The notes beneath the pieces were generated by a model. The model was given only the letters and a program-made list of their open reading frames with translations, made no database searches and had not been told where the DNA came from. A stretch of DNA of 42,237 nucleotides from an uncultured Oscillospiraceae bacterium (GTDB taxonomy: Bacteria; Bacillota; Clostridia; Oscillospirales; Oscillospiraceae). The DNA lies in NCBI GenBank assembly GCA_934561175.1, contig CAKTFW010000012.1, positions 1 through 42,237 on the forward strand. The letters are read 5' to 3'. The first letter of the stretch is position 1. Each line of letters opens with the position of its first letter. The position numbers and the translations under genes were made by a program. Positions 1 to 7,222 of the stretch are shown here, one piece after another.

Positions 1-50
1 TTCCGGATACATGCTAGAATAAATTCTCACTGGGAAAAGGAGGGTGAGCA

Positions 51-959
51 ATGAGACTGCGTGCGTTTCAGGGGTTTTGCATGGCGCTGGCTGACAGTGT
101 TCCGGGCGTGTCGGGGGGAACAATTGCCTTTGTCCTCGGCTTCTATGAGGAATTTATTACGGCCTTGCATGACCTTTTTGGAAAGAAGGGTGCGGCGAGA
201 AAGCATGCACTTATTTATTTGGCGCGTACTGGCATTGGCTGGTGTGCGGGAATGGTGCTGTCTATTTTTCTGCTATCGCGGGCATTTACAACCAATATTT
301 ATTTCCTCAGTTCCCTGTTTCTGGGTTTGACGATGACAGCCATCCCGTTCATTATTCTCAGTGAACGCTCCATGTTACAGAATTTTGGACGCAATTTACC
401 AATGGCACTGCTGGGTTTTGCAGTGGTATTCGGGATGACTGTGTTCCGAAGCGGCGCAGCATCTGCTGGTGGCGTGAATCTGCTGGCGCTTGATCTTTCC
501 CGGATTGTGCAGTTATTGCTGTCCGGTGCACTTGCAATCTCTGCGATGGTGCTGCCGGGGATTTCCGGCTCAACCCTGCTGCTGATTACCGGGGTATATG
601 CACCGATCATTCACGCATTGGAACAGGTGCTGGAAGGACAATGGCAATATTTGCCGGGACTGTTGGTGTTCTGTGCAGGAATCGTAGGCGGAATCGGAAT
701 CTCCATCCGCTATATCCGCCTGTTCCTGCGTCGCCATCGGACGAAAATGCTGTACTTGATTCTGGGGCTGATGGCCGGGTCGCTCTATGCGATTGGCATG
801 GGGCCGACAACCCTGGAGACACCGCAGAATCCCTTGACAGTTTACAATTTTGAGCCATTAGGCTTTTTTCTTGGGTGCCTGATTTTGTTTGCACTGGAGA
901 TGACAAAGCGCGTACTTGCCCGTCACCGAATGGAGCCGGATGCTGTAAAAAAGAAATAA
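51..959 (+). CDS. DUF368 family membrane protein, PopT-like polyprenyl-phosphate translocase
   Basis: This 302-residue protein is almost entirely hydrophobic, with about eight predicted membrane segments. It opens with the DUF368 signature (ADSVPGVSGGT at residues 14-24) and has a second, internally repeated PGISGST motif near residue 170. DUF368 proteins include PopT, which recycles undecaprenyl phosphate from the outer to the inner leaflet for wall synthesis; applying that role here rests on family membership. The ATG is preceded by a strong AAGGAGGGTGAGCA ribosome site. It is followed by its own terminator, so the downstream sensor kinase is probably transcribed separately. Charged residues cluster at the C-terminus. 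The family call is firm; the substrate is inferred. Confidence 0.88.
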   Translation: MRLRAFQGFCMALADSVPGVSGGTIAFVLGFYEEFITALHDLFGKKGAARKHALIYLARTGIGWCAGMVLSIFLLSRAFTTNIYFLSSLFLGLTMTAIPFIILSERSMLQNFGRNLPMALLGFAVVFGMTVFRSGAASAGGVNLLALDLSRIVQLLLSGALAISAMVLPGISGSTLLLITGVYAPIIHALEQVLEGQWQYLPGLLVFCAGIVGGIGISIRYIRLFLRRHRTKMLYLILGLMAGSLYAIGMGPTTLETPQNPLTVYNFEPLGFFLGCLILFALEMTKRVLARHRMEPDAVKKK

Positions 960-970
960 GATACGAAAGA

Positions 971-1003
971 ATACGACGCGGAAATGCTGTGCCGTATCCT
1001 TTT
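971..1003 (+). terminator. Terminator after the DUF368 gene
   Basis: An 11-bp stem (ATACGACGCGG paired with CTGTGCCGTAT, one mismatch and two G-U pairs) with loop AAATG is followed by CCTTTT. It starts 11 bp after the stop codon. The short U-tract makes it a moderate terminator. Confidence 0.6.
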
Positions 1004-1005
1004 GC

Positions 1006-1065
1006 GTTAAGTTATTGTTAAGAAAAAGAAGAGCACTTTACCTGTTCTGATGGGCTTGGTATAAT
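1006..1065 (+). promoter_or_regulatory. Promoter of the KdpDE-like pair with an upstream direct repeat
   Basis: The -35 TTTACC (1037-1042) and -10 TATAAT (1060-1065) are separated by 17 bp. Just upstream lie two perfect GTTAAG hexamers at 1006-1011 and 1017-1022, spaced 11 bp start to start, on one face of the helix. Tandem hexamers at 11-bp spacing are the usual site architecture of OmpR/PhoB-family regulators, the family of the regulator encoded downstream. Similar repeats precede both PH-like genes at 3149 and 3941, so autoregulation is a reasonable inference. Confidence 0.7.
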
Positions 1066-1122
1066 AAAATTATATTTTATAGATTTTGTAGAAACAAGCT
1101 GCGCGGAGAGGAGCTGACTGGT

Positions 1123-2298
1123 ATGACAACGCGCATCCGCAATGCGTTCCGCAATATTCCAGAGATTCCACGCGATATTGGAATCATGGTTGTTTTTTTG
1201 CTGATGGCTTATCAGATCAGTGCGATTCTGATTGGGCATACAGGAGCCGAGAATAATTCTGCACTGGTTTTTGTATTGGCAGTCGGCCTGATTGCCTTAT
1301 TTACCGATCGATATGTTTATGGCTTTGTTGCGGCAATTGTCAGCAGCTTCTGTGTCAACTATTTCTTCATGTATCCGTATGCGAAGTTCAGTATGGCTAT
1401 CTCTGGCTATCCGGTGGCGTTTGTGAGTATGCTCTGTATCGCCATTATCATTTCAACCATGACCACACAGATTAAAGTACAGGCGCAACAGGCACTGGAA
1501 CGGGAACGGCATACGAAGGAATTGGCGGCAATTAACCAGCGGCTTTATAAGGAAAAAGCAGAAATTGAACTGGAAGCAACGAAAGAGAGTATCCGCAGCA
1601 ATATCTTGCGGTCGGTCTCGCATGATCTGCGAACGCCGTTGACTGCGATTTCCGGTGCGGCAGCTGTGGTGATTGAAAATGAACAGGCGGCAGGAAGAGC
1701 GGAAAACCTCTCACTGCTAAATGATATTAAAGAGGATTCGGATTGGTTGATTATGATGGTGGAGAATTTGCTCTCCATCACACGGATTCAGGAGAACGGA
1801 ACAGGTTTGAAGAAGCGTCCGGAAATGTTGGAGGAAGTTGTGGCGGACGCGGTGATGAAGACGCAGCGCCGTTTTCCGGGATATAAGATTAAAACAAATC
1901 TGCCGGATGACATCCTGCTATTGCCGATGGAGCCGATGTTGATTACGCAGGTGGTTGTCAATTTGCTGGAAAATGCCATCCGTCATTCCGGCGATAAGGG
2001 TGGAATCGAGGTATCGATTTCTCATTGCGGAGACAACGCAGTGGTTGAGGTCAGTGATCATGGAAAAGGACTTTCAGAGGATACACTGGAGCAGATTCGG
2101 CAGGGAAAACAGGTAACGGTGTCCCGCAATGGCGATTCGTCCCGCGGTATGGGAATTGGCTTATCGGTGTGTCAGAGCATTATTAAGGCACACAAAGGCT
2201 ACTTTGAGGCAGAGAATCGGCCGCAAGGCGGCGCGATTTTCCGCTTTGGACTTCCGATGGAGGAGGACGAAAATGAAAACCACAATTCTTGTGATTGA
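1123..2298 (+). CDS. KdpD-like sensor histidine kinase, short form without the KdpD N-terminal domain
   Basis: This 391-residue kinase starts with a DUF4118-like membrane block of about four helices (residues 20-115). A coiled linker (115-160) follows, then a HisKA domain with the phospho-acceptor His167 in SVSHDLRTP, and a HATPase_c domain with the N-box around Asn284 (LLENAIRHS), the G1 box DHGKG near 312-316 and a GMGIGLSV G2 box. Full-length KdpD is about 900 residues and carries N-terminal KdpD and Usp domains that are absent here, so K+/c-di-AMP sensing by those domains is not expected. It overlaps the response regulator gene by 26 bp, which implies translational coupling. No kdpFABC genes are in the window. 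The stimulus is unknown. Confidence 0.9.
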   Translation: MTTRIRNAFRNIPEIPRDIGIMVVFLLMAYQISAILIGHTGAENNSALVFVLAVGLIALFTDRYVYGFVAAIVSSFCVNYFFMYPYAKFSMAISGYPVAFVSMLCIAIIISTMTTQIKVQAQQALERERHTKELAAINQRLYKEKAEIELEATKESIRSNILRSVSHDLRTPLTAISGAAAVVIENEQAAGRAENLSLLNDIKEDSDWLIMMVENLLSITRIQENGTGLKKRPEMLEEVVADAVMKTQRRFPGYKIKTNLPDDILLLPMEPMLITQVVVNLLENAIRHSGDKGGIEVSISHCGDNAVVEVSDHGKGLSEDTLEQIRQGKQVTVSRNGDSSRGMGIGLSVCQSIIKAHKGYFEAENRPQGGAIFRFGLPMEEDENENHNSCD

Positions 2299-2974
2299 AG
2301 ATGAAAAGACGATCAGCAACTTTATTAGCCGTACACTGGAAGTTAACGGTTATAAGCCGATTGTAGCGGCCAGCGGACAGGAGGCGCAGTCACTGTTTTT
2401 TTCCTACTGCCCGGCACTGATTCTATTGGATCTTGGCCTGCCGGATATTGACGGAATTGATCTGTTGGTAAAAATCCGGGAATGGGCGCCGACAGTACCG
2501 GTGATTATTGTTTCTGCACGGGATCGGGAGGCGGAAAAGGTACAGGCGTTGGATTTGGGAGCGGATGACTATATTACAAAACCCTTTGGGGTGTTTGAAC
2601 TGTTGGCGCGGATTCGTACCTCTCTGCGCCGGGTGGACCAGAGCGGACAGCCAAAGCAGGAAAATGTCCAGCGCTATCAGGTAAAGGATCTGGTGGTAGA
2701 TGTTCAGCGGCATCAGGTATTTGTAGGCGAGAACGAGGTTCATTTTACACAGAATGAATTTAAAATTTTGGAGCTATTGTGCGCGCATGTGGGGAAAGTG
2801 CTGACCTACGACTATATTATCAATCATATTTGGGGCCCGTATGGCAGCAACAATAATCAGATCCTGCGCGTCAACATGGCAAACATCCGGCGGAAGCTGA
2901 AAGAAAATCCGGCAGAACCGAAATACATCCTGACGGAGCTGGGCATTGGGTACCGGATGCTGGAAGAAGCCTGA
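2273..2974 (+). CDS. OmpR/KdpE-family response regulator
   Basis: This 233-residue regulator has a receiver domain (acidic residues Asp10/Glu11, phospho-acceptor Asp53 in LLDLGLPD, the conserved Lys in TKPFG) and a C-terminal OmpR-type winged helix (residues about 130-230). The start chosen is the ATG at 2273, preceded by GGAGGACGAA; an in-frame upstream extension to 2129 lies wholly inside the kinase gene and has no homologous look. It overlaps the kinase gene by 26 bp and is its likely phosphorylation partner. Its predicted direct-repeat binding mode fits the TTAA(C/G) repeats at 1006-1022, 3039-3055 and 3799-3825. The pairing is very likely; the regulon is inferred. Confidence 0.92.
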   Translation: MKTTILVIEDEKTISNFISRTLEVNGYKPIVAASGQEAQSLFFSYCPALILLDLGLPDIDGIDLLVKIREWAPTVPVIIVSARDREAEKVQALDLGADDYITKPFGVFELLARIRTSLRRVDQSGQPKQENVQRYQVKDLVVDVQRHQVFVGENEVHFTQNEFKILELLCAHVGKVLTYDYIINHIWGPYGSNNNQILRVNMANIRRKLKENPAEPKYILTELGIGYRMLEEA

Positions 2975-2983
2975 AACATCGAG

Positions 2984-3018
2984 GAGTCGCAGCAGTATTT
3001 GCTGTGGCTCTTTAATTT
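2984..3018 (+). terminator. Terminator after the response regulator
   Basis: An 11-bp stem, GAGTCGCAGCA with TGCTGTGGCTC (two G-U wobbles), and loop GTATT is followed by TTTAATTT, 9 bp after the stop codon. It separates the two-component pair from the PH-like genes. Confidence 0.75.
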
Positions 3019-3038
3019 AATAGATATATAACATAATT

Positions 3039-3103
3039 GTAACGAAATATTAACGAAAACGGAAGCTAGTTTACCGCAACTTTATGATTTCCTTTGATAC
3101 AAT
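3039..3103 (+). promoter_or_regulatory. Promoter region of the first PH-like gene with phased TAACG repeats
   Basis: GTAACG (3039-3044) and TTAACG (3050-3055) form a direct repeat at 11 bp. TTTACC (3070-3075) follows 20 bp later, and a GATACAAT -10 box has its TACAAT at 3098-3103. The TTTACC-to-TACAAT spacer is 22 bp, too long for an ordinary sigma-A promoter, which suggests activator dependence. The block aligns without gaps to the upstream region of the second paralog (about 39 of 61 positions identical by hand count). Confidence 0.6.
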
Positions 3104-3148
3104 GAAGCCAGAAACCACCAGATGGTGTTTGAGAAAGGAGATCAACAG

Positions 3149-3718
3149 ATGGATGAAAAATTGAAAGCGGTACTTATGGCGGATGAGGTTGTAAAGTGGA
3201 CCGGTCGACCGGAGCCTTCGAAACTGCTGGATGCACCGTATAAAAAATCTCTGATTACGACATGGATTGTGTCAGCGGTGCTGACGATTGTATTATGGAT
3301 CCTGCTTCTGCCGTTTGCCTTTGCAAGTGATGGTTTTCGGAAGGAACCGGTAATCCTGCTGGTGGCGGTGACGGCGATGATCGGATTTATTGCGGTACAG
3401 CCGATTCTGGAAAAAAGACGCTTGGAAAGTGGAACGATTTATGCGATTACCAATTTCAGAGTTCTGATTCTCAATAAAGTAGAAACGCTGAGTTTCCTGC
3501 TGAATGGCAGCGTTCGCATCAAGGTAGAGAACCGGCATGATGGTTGTGGCAATATTTGTCTGAATGAAATGATCGGAAAGCCAGTGCATAAAACCCGCAG
3601 CTTCCGCGCGCTGTGTGTCAAGTCGGAGGACGCGGACAAAAAGACGCTGGGTTTAATGCTGTACAATGTAAAGAGTCCGGACGAGGTTTGTGGTTATTTA
3701 AGCGAGAATGCGGCATAA
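3149..3718 (+). CDS. Small membrane protein with a bacterial PH-like domain, paralog 1
   Basis: This 189-residue protein begins with a charged helix (MDEKLKAVLMADEVVKWTGRP). Two membrane segments follow (about 35-60 and 65-85), then a cytoplasmic domain opening with YAITNFRVLI, the phrase typical of bacterial PH-like (bPH) domains. A distinctive conserved stretch, KVENRxDGCGNIC, and a C-terminal VCGYL are shared with the gene at 3941. The ATG at 3149 is preceded by GAAAGGAG; nine upstream in-frame codons would overlap that site. Function is unknown. Position after an OmpR-type pair and a shared promoter layout suggest an envelope-stress role. The fold call is moderate and the specific function is not recognised. 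Confidence 0.75.
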   Translation: MDEKLKAVLMADEVVKWTGRPEPSKLLDAPYKKSLITTWIVSAVLTIVLWILLLPFAFASDGFRKEPVILLVAVTAMIGFIAVQPILEKRRLESGTIYAITNFRVLILNKVETLSFLLNGSVRIKVENRHDGCGNICLNEMIGKPVHKTRSFRALCVKSEDADKKTLGLMLYNVKSPDEVCGYLSENAA

Positions 3719-3721
3719 TCG

Positions 3722-3760
3722 AAAAAGCGTCAGGCGCCGAAAGGCGCTTGACGCTTTTTT
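3722..3760 (+). terminator. Strong terminator after PH-like paralog 1
   Basis: A 13-bp stem (AGCGTCAGGCGCC with GGCGCTTGACGCT, one G-U) capped by a GAAA tetraloop and followed by TTTTTT starts within 10 bp of the stop codon. The second paralog therefore needs its own promoter. Confidence 0.9.
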
Positions 3761-3798
3761 CATGATGTAAAGATGTGTTTATGCGTATTTATAAGCCC

Positions 3799-3873
3799 TT
3801 AACGGCATTTTGCGGAATGTTAACGCGAACCTATCACAGTTTATCCCAATTTTATAAAAATTTCCGATACAAT
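3799..3873 (+). promoter_or_regulatory. Promoter region of the second PH-like gene with phased TTAACG repeats
   Basis: TTAACG occurs at 3799-3804 and 3820-3825, 21 bp or two helical turns apart, with a degenerate copy between. TTTATC (3840-3845) follows 20 bp later and the -10 TACAAT is at 3868-3873, within the same GATACAAT octamer and with the same 22-bp spacer as paralog 1. This shared, unusual geometry supports common control of both genes. Confidence 0.6.
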
Positions 3874-3940
3874 AAGACCATCAAAACAAACCGGTTTTCC
3901 ACCACAAAAATACCACGGAAAACGGAAAGGAGCACTACTT

Positions 3941-4504
3941 ATGAATGAGAAATTGAATGCTGCTTTGATGAAGGGCGAAACTGTTAAATGGTCCGGCCGG
4001 CCGGAAAAGGGCGCACTGCTGGAGGGCGCATATAAAAAACCGATGCTGATTACCTGGATTGTTTCCGCAGCGGTCATTGCAGTGATTTTGGCGCTGCTTC
4101 TGCCGGTTGCAATGCACAGCGATATCTACCGGACTGAGACCATTGCACTGATTGTTGCATTTTCTCTGGCCCCGGTTCTGCTTTCTTTTCAGTCAATTTT
4201 TGATAAGCGCCACCTGGAAAATGACACGCTGTATGCCATTACCAACTACCGGATTATCACGGTTGTTCGGGAAGAGGTTTACAGCCTGCCGCTGAACGAG
4301 AACACAAAGGTTAAGATTGAAAACCGCTTCAATGGCTGCGGTAATATCTGCTTTGACGATATGATTGGTCAGCCGGTCCGCAAGAGTCGTGCACTTGCAA
4401 TTCTGGGTGCGCGCGGTATGGAGAAGGAACTGATTGGCCTGATGTTCTACAACATGAAAAACCCCGATACCGTCTGCGGCTATCTCAATCAAAAAGCCGC
4501 GTGA
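3941..4504 (+). CDS. Small membrane protein with a bacterial PH-like domain, paralog 2
   Basis: This 187-residue protein is collinear with its neighbour at 3149 and roughly 45% identical by eye. It has the same N-terminal helix (EKLNAALMKGETVKWSGRP), two membrane segments (about 35-57 and 65-83), YAITNYRII at the start of the PH-like domain, KIENRFNGCGNIC, a Met-Ile-Gly motif and VCGYL near the end. The ribosome site is GGAAAGGAG upstream of the ATG. Both copies keep three cysteines at the same places (GCGNIC and VCGYL), unusual for a predicted cytoplasmic domain and possibly a metal or redox site. It probably arose by local duplication together with its promoter. No function can be assigned. 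Confidence 0.75.
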   Translation: MNEKLNAALMKGETVKWSGRPEKGALLEGAYKKPMLITWIVSAAVIAVILALLLPVAMHSDIYRTETIALIVAFSLAPVLLSFQSIFDKRHLENDTLYAITNYRIITVVREEVYSLPLNENTKVKIENRFNGCGNICFDDMIGQPVRKSRALAILGARGMEKELIGLMFYNMKNPDTVCGYLNQKAA

Positions 4505-4604
4505 CTTCCTTTCAAATCCCTTTCTTCCGCAGCGCTCTATGGACAGTTGATATCTTCTTATCCACCATCTGATCCGTATATCCTTTTTATCAGCTGCCAC
4601 GGAG

Positions 4605-4645
4605 CAACAAAAAACCCGGATCCCAATCAGCAGGGATCCGGGTTT
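4605..4645 (-). terminator. Terminator of the trp operon
   Basis: Read on the - strand, a perfect 13-bp stem AAACCCGGATCCC/GGGATCCGGGTTT with an 8-nt loop is followed by TTTTTTGTTG. It lies just after trpA. In the + direction only a weak U-tract follows, so the PH-like gene may use it less efficiently. Confidence 0.88.
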
Positions 4646-4663
4646 CCCCTATTTATAGGCACT

Positions 4664-5440
4664 TTATTCTTCGGAAATAGCAGCTTTCATTTTCTGGACA
4701 AAATCCGTAACAGGGATGATACAGTCCACGCCATATTCTGCACAGAGCCGAACGATAGCGCTGCCAACAATCACACCGTCGGCAAGCGCAGCCATCGTAC
4801 GGGCCTGCTCCGGTGTGGAAATGCCGAATCCGATGGCGCAGGGAACCTTGCTGGACTGCCGTACCAGGCGGATCATGCCGCTGATATCAGTCGTAATTTC
4901 GCTGCGGACGCCGGTTACGCCGAGAGAAGAGACACAGTAGAGAAAACCGCTGGCTTGCTCGGCAATTGCCGCGATGCGATGGTGAGAGGTTGGCGCAATC
5001 AAAGAGATCAGATCAAGATCATACTGGCGGCAAACGGTATCAAATTCTGCTTTTTCTTCCAGCGGAACATCAGGAAGAATTAAACCGTCCATGCCGATTT
5101 CAGCGGCCGTTCTGACAAAACGCGCGATCCCATAGGAAAAGACAACATTGGCATAGGTCATGAAAACCAGTGGAATTTTGGTCTTGGTGCGCAGCCGGCG
5201 CACCATGTCAAAGATTTGATCGGTGGTTACACCGCCGGCCAGTGCGCGTGCATTGGCGGCCTGAATGGTGGGACCTTCGGCCGTTGGATCCGAGAAGGGA
5301 ATGCCCAATTCGATCAAGTCGGCGCCGGCCTGTTCCATAGCCAGCACCAACTGCTCGGTGATGGCGAGCGAAGGATCGCCGCAGGTGATAAAAGGAATAA
5401 AAGCTTTCCCATGGGAAAATGCGTTTGCGATATTACTCAT
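4664..5440 (-). CDS. trpA: Tryptophan synthase alpha chain
   Basis: This 258-residue TIM-barrel protein cleaves indole-3-glycerol phosphate to indole and glyceraldehyde-3-phosphate inside the alpha2-beta2 synthase. The catalytic Glu is in LIELGIPFSDP and the catalytic Asp in the same motif; a phosphate-binding GFGIS loop is also present. The start MSNIANAF fits the family; the open frame extends far upstream only inside trpB. It overlaps trpB by 8 bp and is the last gene of the operon, followed by a terminator. It depends on the T-box at the head of the operon for expression. Confidence 0.96.
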   Translation of the reverse strand: MSNIANAFSHGKAFIPFITCGDPSLAITEQLVLAMEQAGADLIELGIPFSDPTAEGPTIQAANARALAGGVTTDQIFDMVRRLRTKTKIPLVFMTYANVVFSYGIARFVRTAAEIGMDGLILPDVPLEEKAEFDTVCRQYDLDLISLIAPTSHHRIAAIAEQASGFLYCVSSLGVTGVRSEITTDISGMIRLVRQSSKVPCAIGFGISTPEQARTMAALADGVIVGSAIVRLCAEYGVDCIIPVTDFVQKMKAAISEE

Positions 5441-6617
5441 GGAGATCCTCCCCCCGATAGCGGGCAATTGCGGCACAGTCTTTATCGCCGCGGCCGGAAA
5501 TATTGATAACCAAAATCTGGTCCTGCCGCATCGTGGGGGCAAGCTTCTTGGCGTATGCCACCGCATGTGCGGATTCAATGGCCGGAATGATGCCTTCCAG
5601 CCGTGAGAGATATTCAAAGGCGTCAACGGCCTCAGCGTCGGTAACCGGAACATATTCTGCCCGGCCGATATCGTGCAGGTAGGCGTGCTCCGGGCCGATG
5701 CCGGGGTAGTCCAGGCCGGCGGAGATGGAATAGACCGGCGCAATCTGACCGTATTTGTCCTGGCAGAAGTAGCTCTTCATGCCATGAAAAATACCAAGGC
5801 GGCCGGTGGCAATCGTTGCAGCGGTTTCAAAGGTGTCGACGCCGCGTCCGGCAGCTTCACAGCCGATCAGCCGGACGGTTGGATTATTGATGAAATGATA
5901 GAAAGCTCCGATTGCGTTGGAACCACCGCCGACGCATGCGAGCACGGCATCTGGCAGACGGCCTTCTGCGGCCAGAATTTGCTGCCGGATCTCTTGGGAG
6001 ATAACGGCTTGAAAATCCCGCACGATCATCGGGAAAGGATGCGGCCCCATGACAGAACCAAGACAATAATGCGTATCGTCAATTCTGCTGGTCCACTCCC
6101 GGAAGGCTTCAGAGCAGGCGTCTTTCAGAGTGGCGGTGCCGCTTGTCACAGCATGGACTTTGGCACCGAGCAGCCGCATCCGGTAGACATTGAGTGCCTG
6201 GCGTTCCGTATCTTCTTTTCCCATGTAGATTTCGCATTCCATATCCATAAGCGCGGCTGCCGTGGCGGTTGCCACACCATGCTGCCCCGCGCCGGTCTCG
6301 GCGATCAGACGCGTTTTTCCCATTTTTTTCGCCAACAGTGCCTGACCAAGAACATTGTTGATTTTGTGTGCACCGGTGTGATTGAGATCCTCACGCTTGA
6401 GATAAATTTTTGCACCGCCGAGGTCAGCGGTCATCCGTTTTGCAAAATACAGACGACTGGGGCGGCCAGCATAGTCGTTCAAAAGCTGTGTCAGTTCCTG
6501 CTGAAAATCAGGATCTCGTTTATAGTGCTCATAGGCATCTTCTAATTCTGTTACGGCATTCATCAATGTTTCGGGAATATATTGCCCGCCGTGAATGCCG
6601 AAGCGTCCTTTCGACAT
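5433..6617 (-). CDS. trpB: Tryptophan synthase beta chain
   Basis: This 394-residue PLP enzyme condenses indole with serine. The start SKGRFGIHGGQYIPETL is the standard TrpB beginning. The PLP lysine is in NHTGAHKINNVLG, the catalytic Glu in AETGAGQHG, and the phosphate-binding loop is GGGSNAIG. Its ribosome site (GGAGTGAAGAACC) lies within the end of trpF, which it overlaps by 55 bp in another frame; it overlaps trpA by 8 bp. It is the TrpB1 type, paired with TrpA. Confidence 0.97.
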   Translation of the reverse strand: MSKGRFGIHGGQYIPETLMNAVTELEDAYEHYKRDPDFQQELTQLLNDYAGRPSRLYFAKRMTADLGGAKIYLKREDLNHTGAHKINNVLGQALLAKKMGKTRLIAETGAGQHGVATATAAALMDMECEIYMGKEDTERQALNVYRMRLLGAKVHAVTSGTATLKDACSEAFREWTSRIDDTHYCLGSVMGPHPFPMIVRDFQAVISQEIRQQILAAEGRLPDAVLACVGGGSNAIGAFYHFINNPTVRLIGCEAAGRGVDTFETAATIATGRLGIFHGMKSYFCQDKYGQIAPVYSISAGLDYPGIGPEHAYLHDIGRAEYVPVTDAEAVDAFEYLSRLEGIIPAIESAHAVAYAKKLAPTMRQDQILVINISGRGDKDCAAIARYRGEDLHE

Positions 6618-7222
6618 GGTTCTTCACTCCTGACTGCGGCTACTGCCGCGAGAATTTTTGATTTGTCTTTATGTCCGTCGGTTTCCACGCCGCTGCTCAG
6701 ATCAACAGCAGCTGGATGCAGGGTACGGCAGACACTGGGAAGATTTTGCGGCGTCAGTCCACCGGCTAAAAAATAGGGGCACTTCAAGTCTGACAACCAG
6801 GCCGGATCCAGCAGGATTCCACTGCCGCGGCCACTGTCTACCAGAATCCAGTCGGCAGTGCTTTGGTTCGCGCGGAGGACATCCTCTGATGTGCGTAGAA
6901 TCAGTGCCTGCAGAATGGGACGGGTAGTACGGATGCGAAGCGCTGCGAGGTATGCGGCGTCTTCGTGGCCGTGGAGCTGGGCCATGGCGATAACACCGTC
7001 ATTTAGCAGCGCGGCGACGGTTTCGATAGGGGCATCTACAAAGACGCCGACCGGAAGAATACAGGGATCAAGCCGGGCGCACAGGGCGTATAGCGTATCA
7101 ATACTGATGCTGCGGCGGCTTTTCGGGTAATTGATGATAAAACCCGCAAAGTCTGGCTTTGCCAGATTGACAGCGTCAATATCGCTGGGACAGGAGAGTC
7201 CGCAGATTTTGATTTTTGTCAT
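6563..7222 (-). CDS. trpF: Phosphoribosylanthranilate isomerase
   Basis: This 219-residue TIM-barrel enzyme carries the catalytic Cys in KICGL (residues 5-9), the acidic catalytic region LVDSGRGSG, and a C-terminal phosphate-binding SSGVE motif. It performs the Amadori rearrangement between TrpD and TrpC. It is slightly longer than usual: about 18 residues after VRSEE run on into the start of trpB, producing a 55-bp out-of-frame overlap. Its start overlaps the trpC stop as ATGA. The extension may be a lost stop codon retained for coupling with trpB; this is inference. Confidence 0.94.
   Translation of the reverse strand: MTKIKICGLSCPSDIDAVNLAKPDFAGFIINYPKSRRSISIDTLYALCARLDPCILPVGVFVDAPIETVAALLNDGVIAMAQLHGHEDAAYLAALRIRTTRPILQALILRTSEDVLRANQSTADWILVDSGRGSGILLDPAWLSDLKCPYFLAGGLTPQNLPSVCRTLHPAAVDLSSGVETDGHKDKSKILAAVAAVRSEEPCRKDASAFTAGNIFPKH

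Noticed and set aside
4547..5083. Long + strand frames opposite trpA and many other operon genes
   Set aside because: They are antisense shadows of well-supported genes, with no ribosome sites and no family resemblance.
6563..6617. trpB starting further downstream to avoid overlap with trpF
   Set aside because: The first residues SKGRFGIHGGQYIPETL are the conserved TrpB start and the ribosome site is correctly spaced, so the overlap is real.
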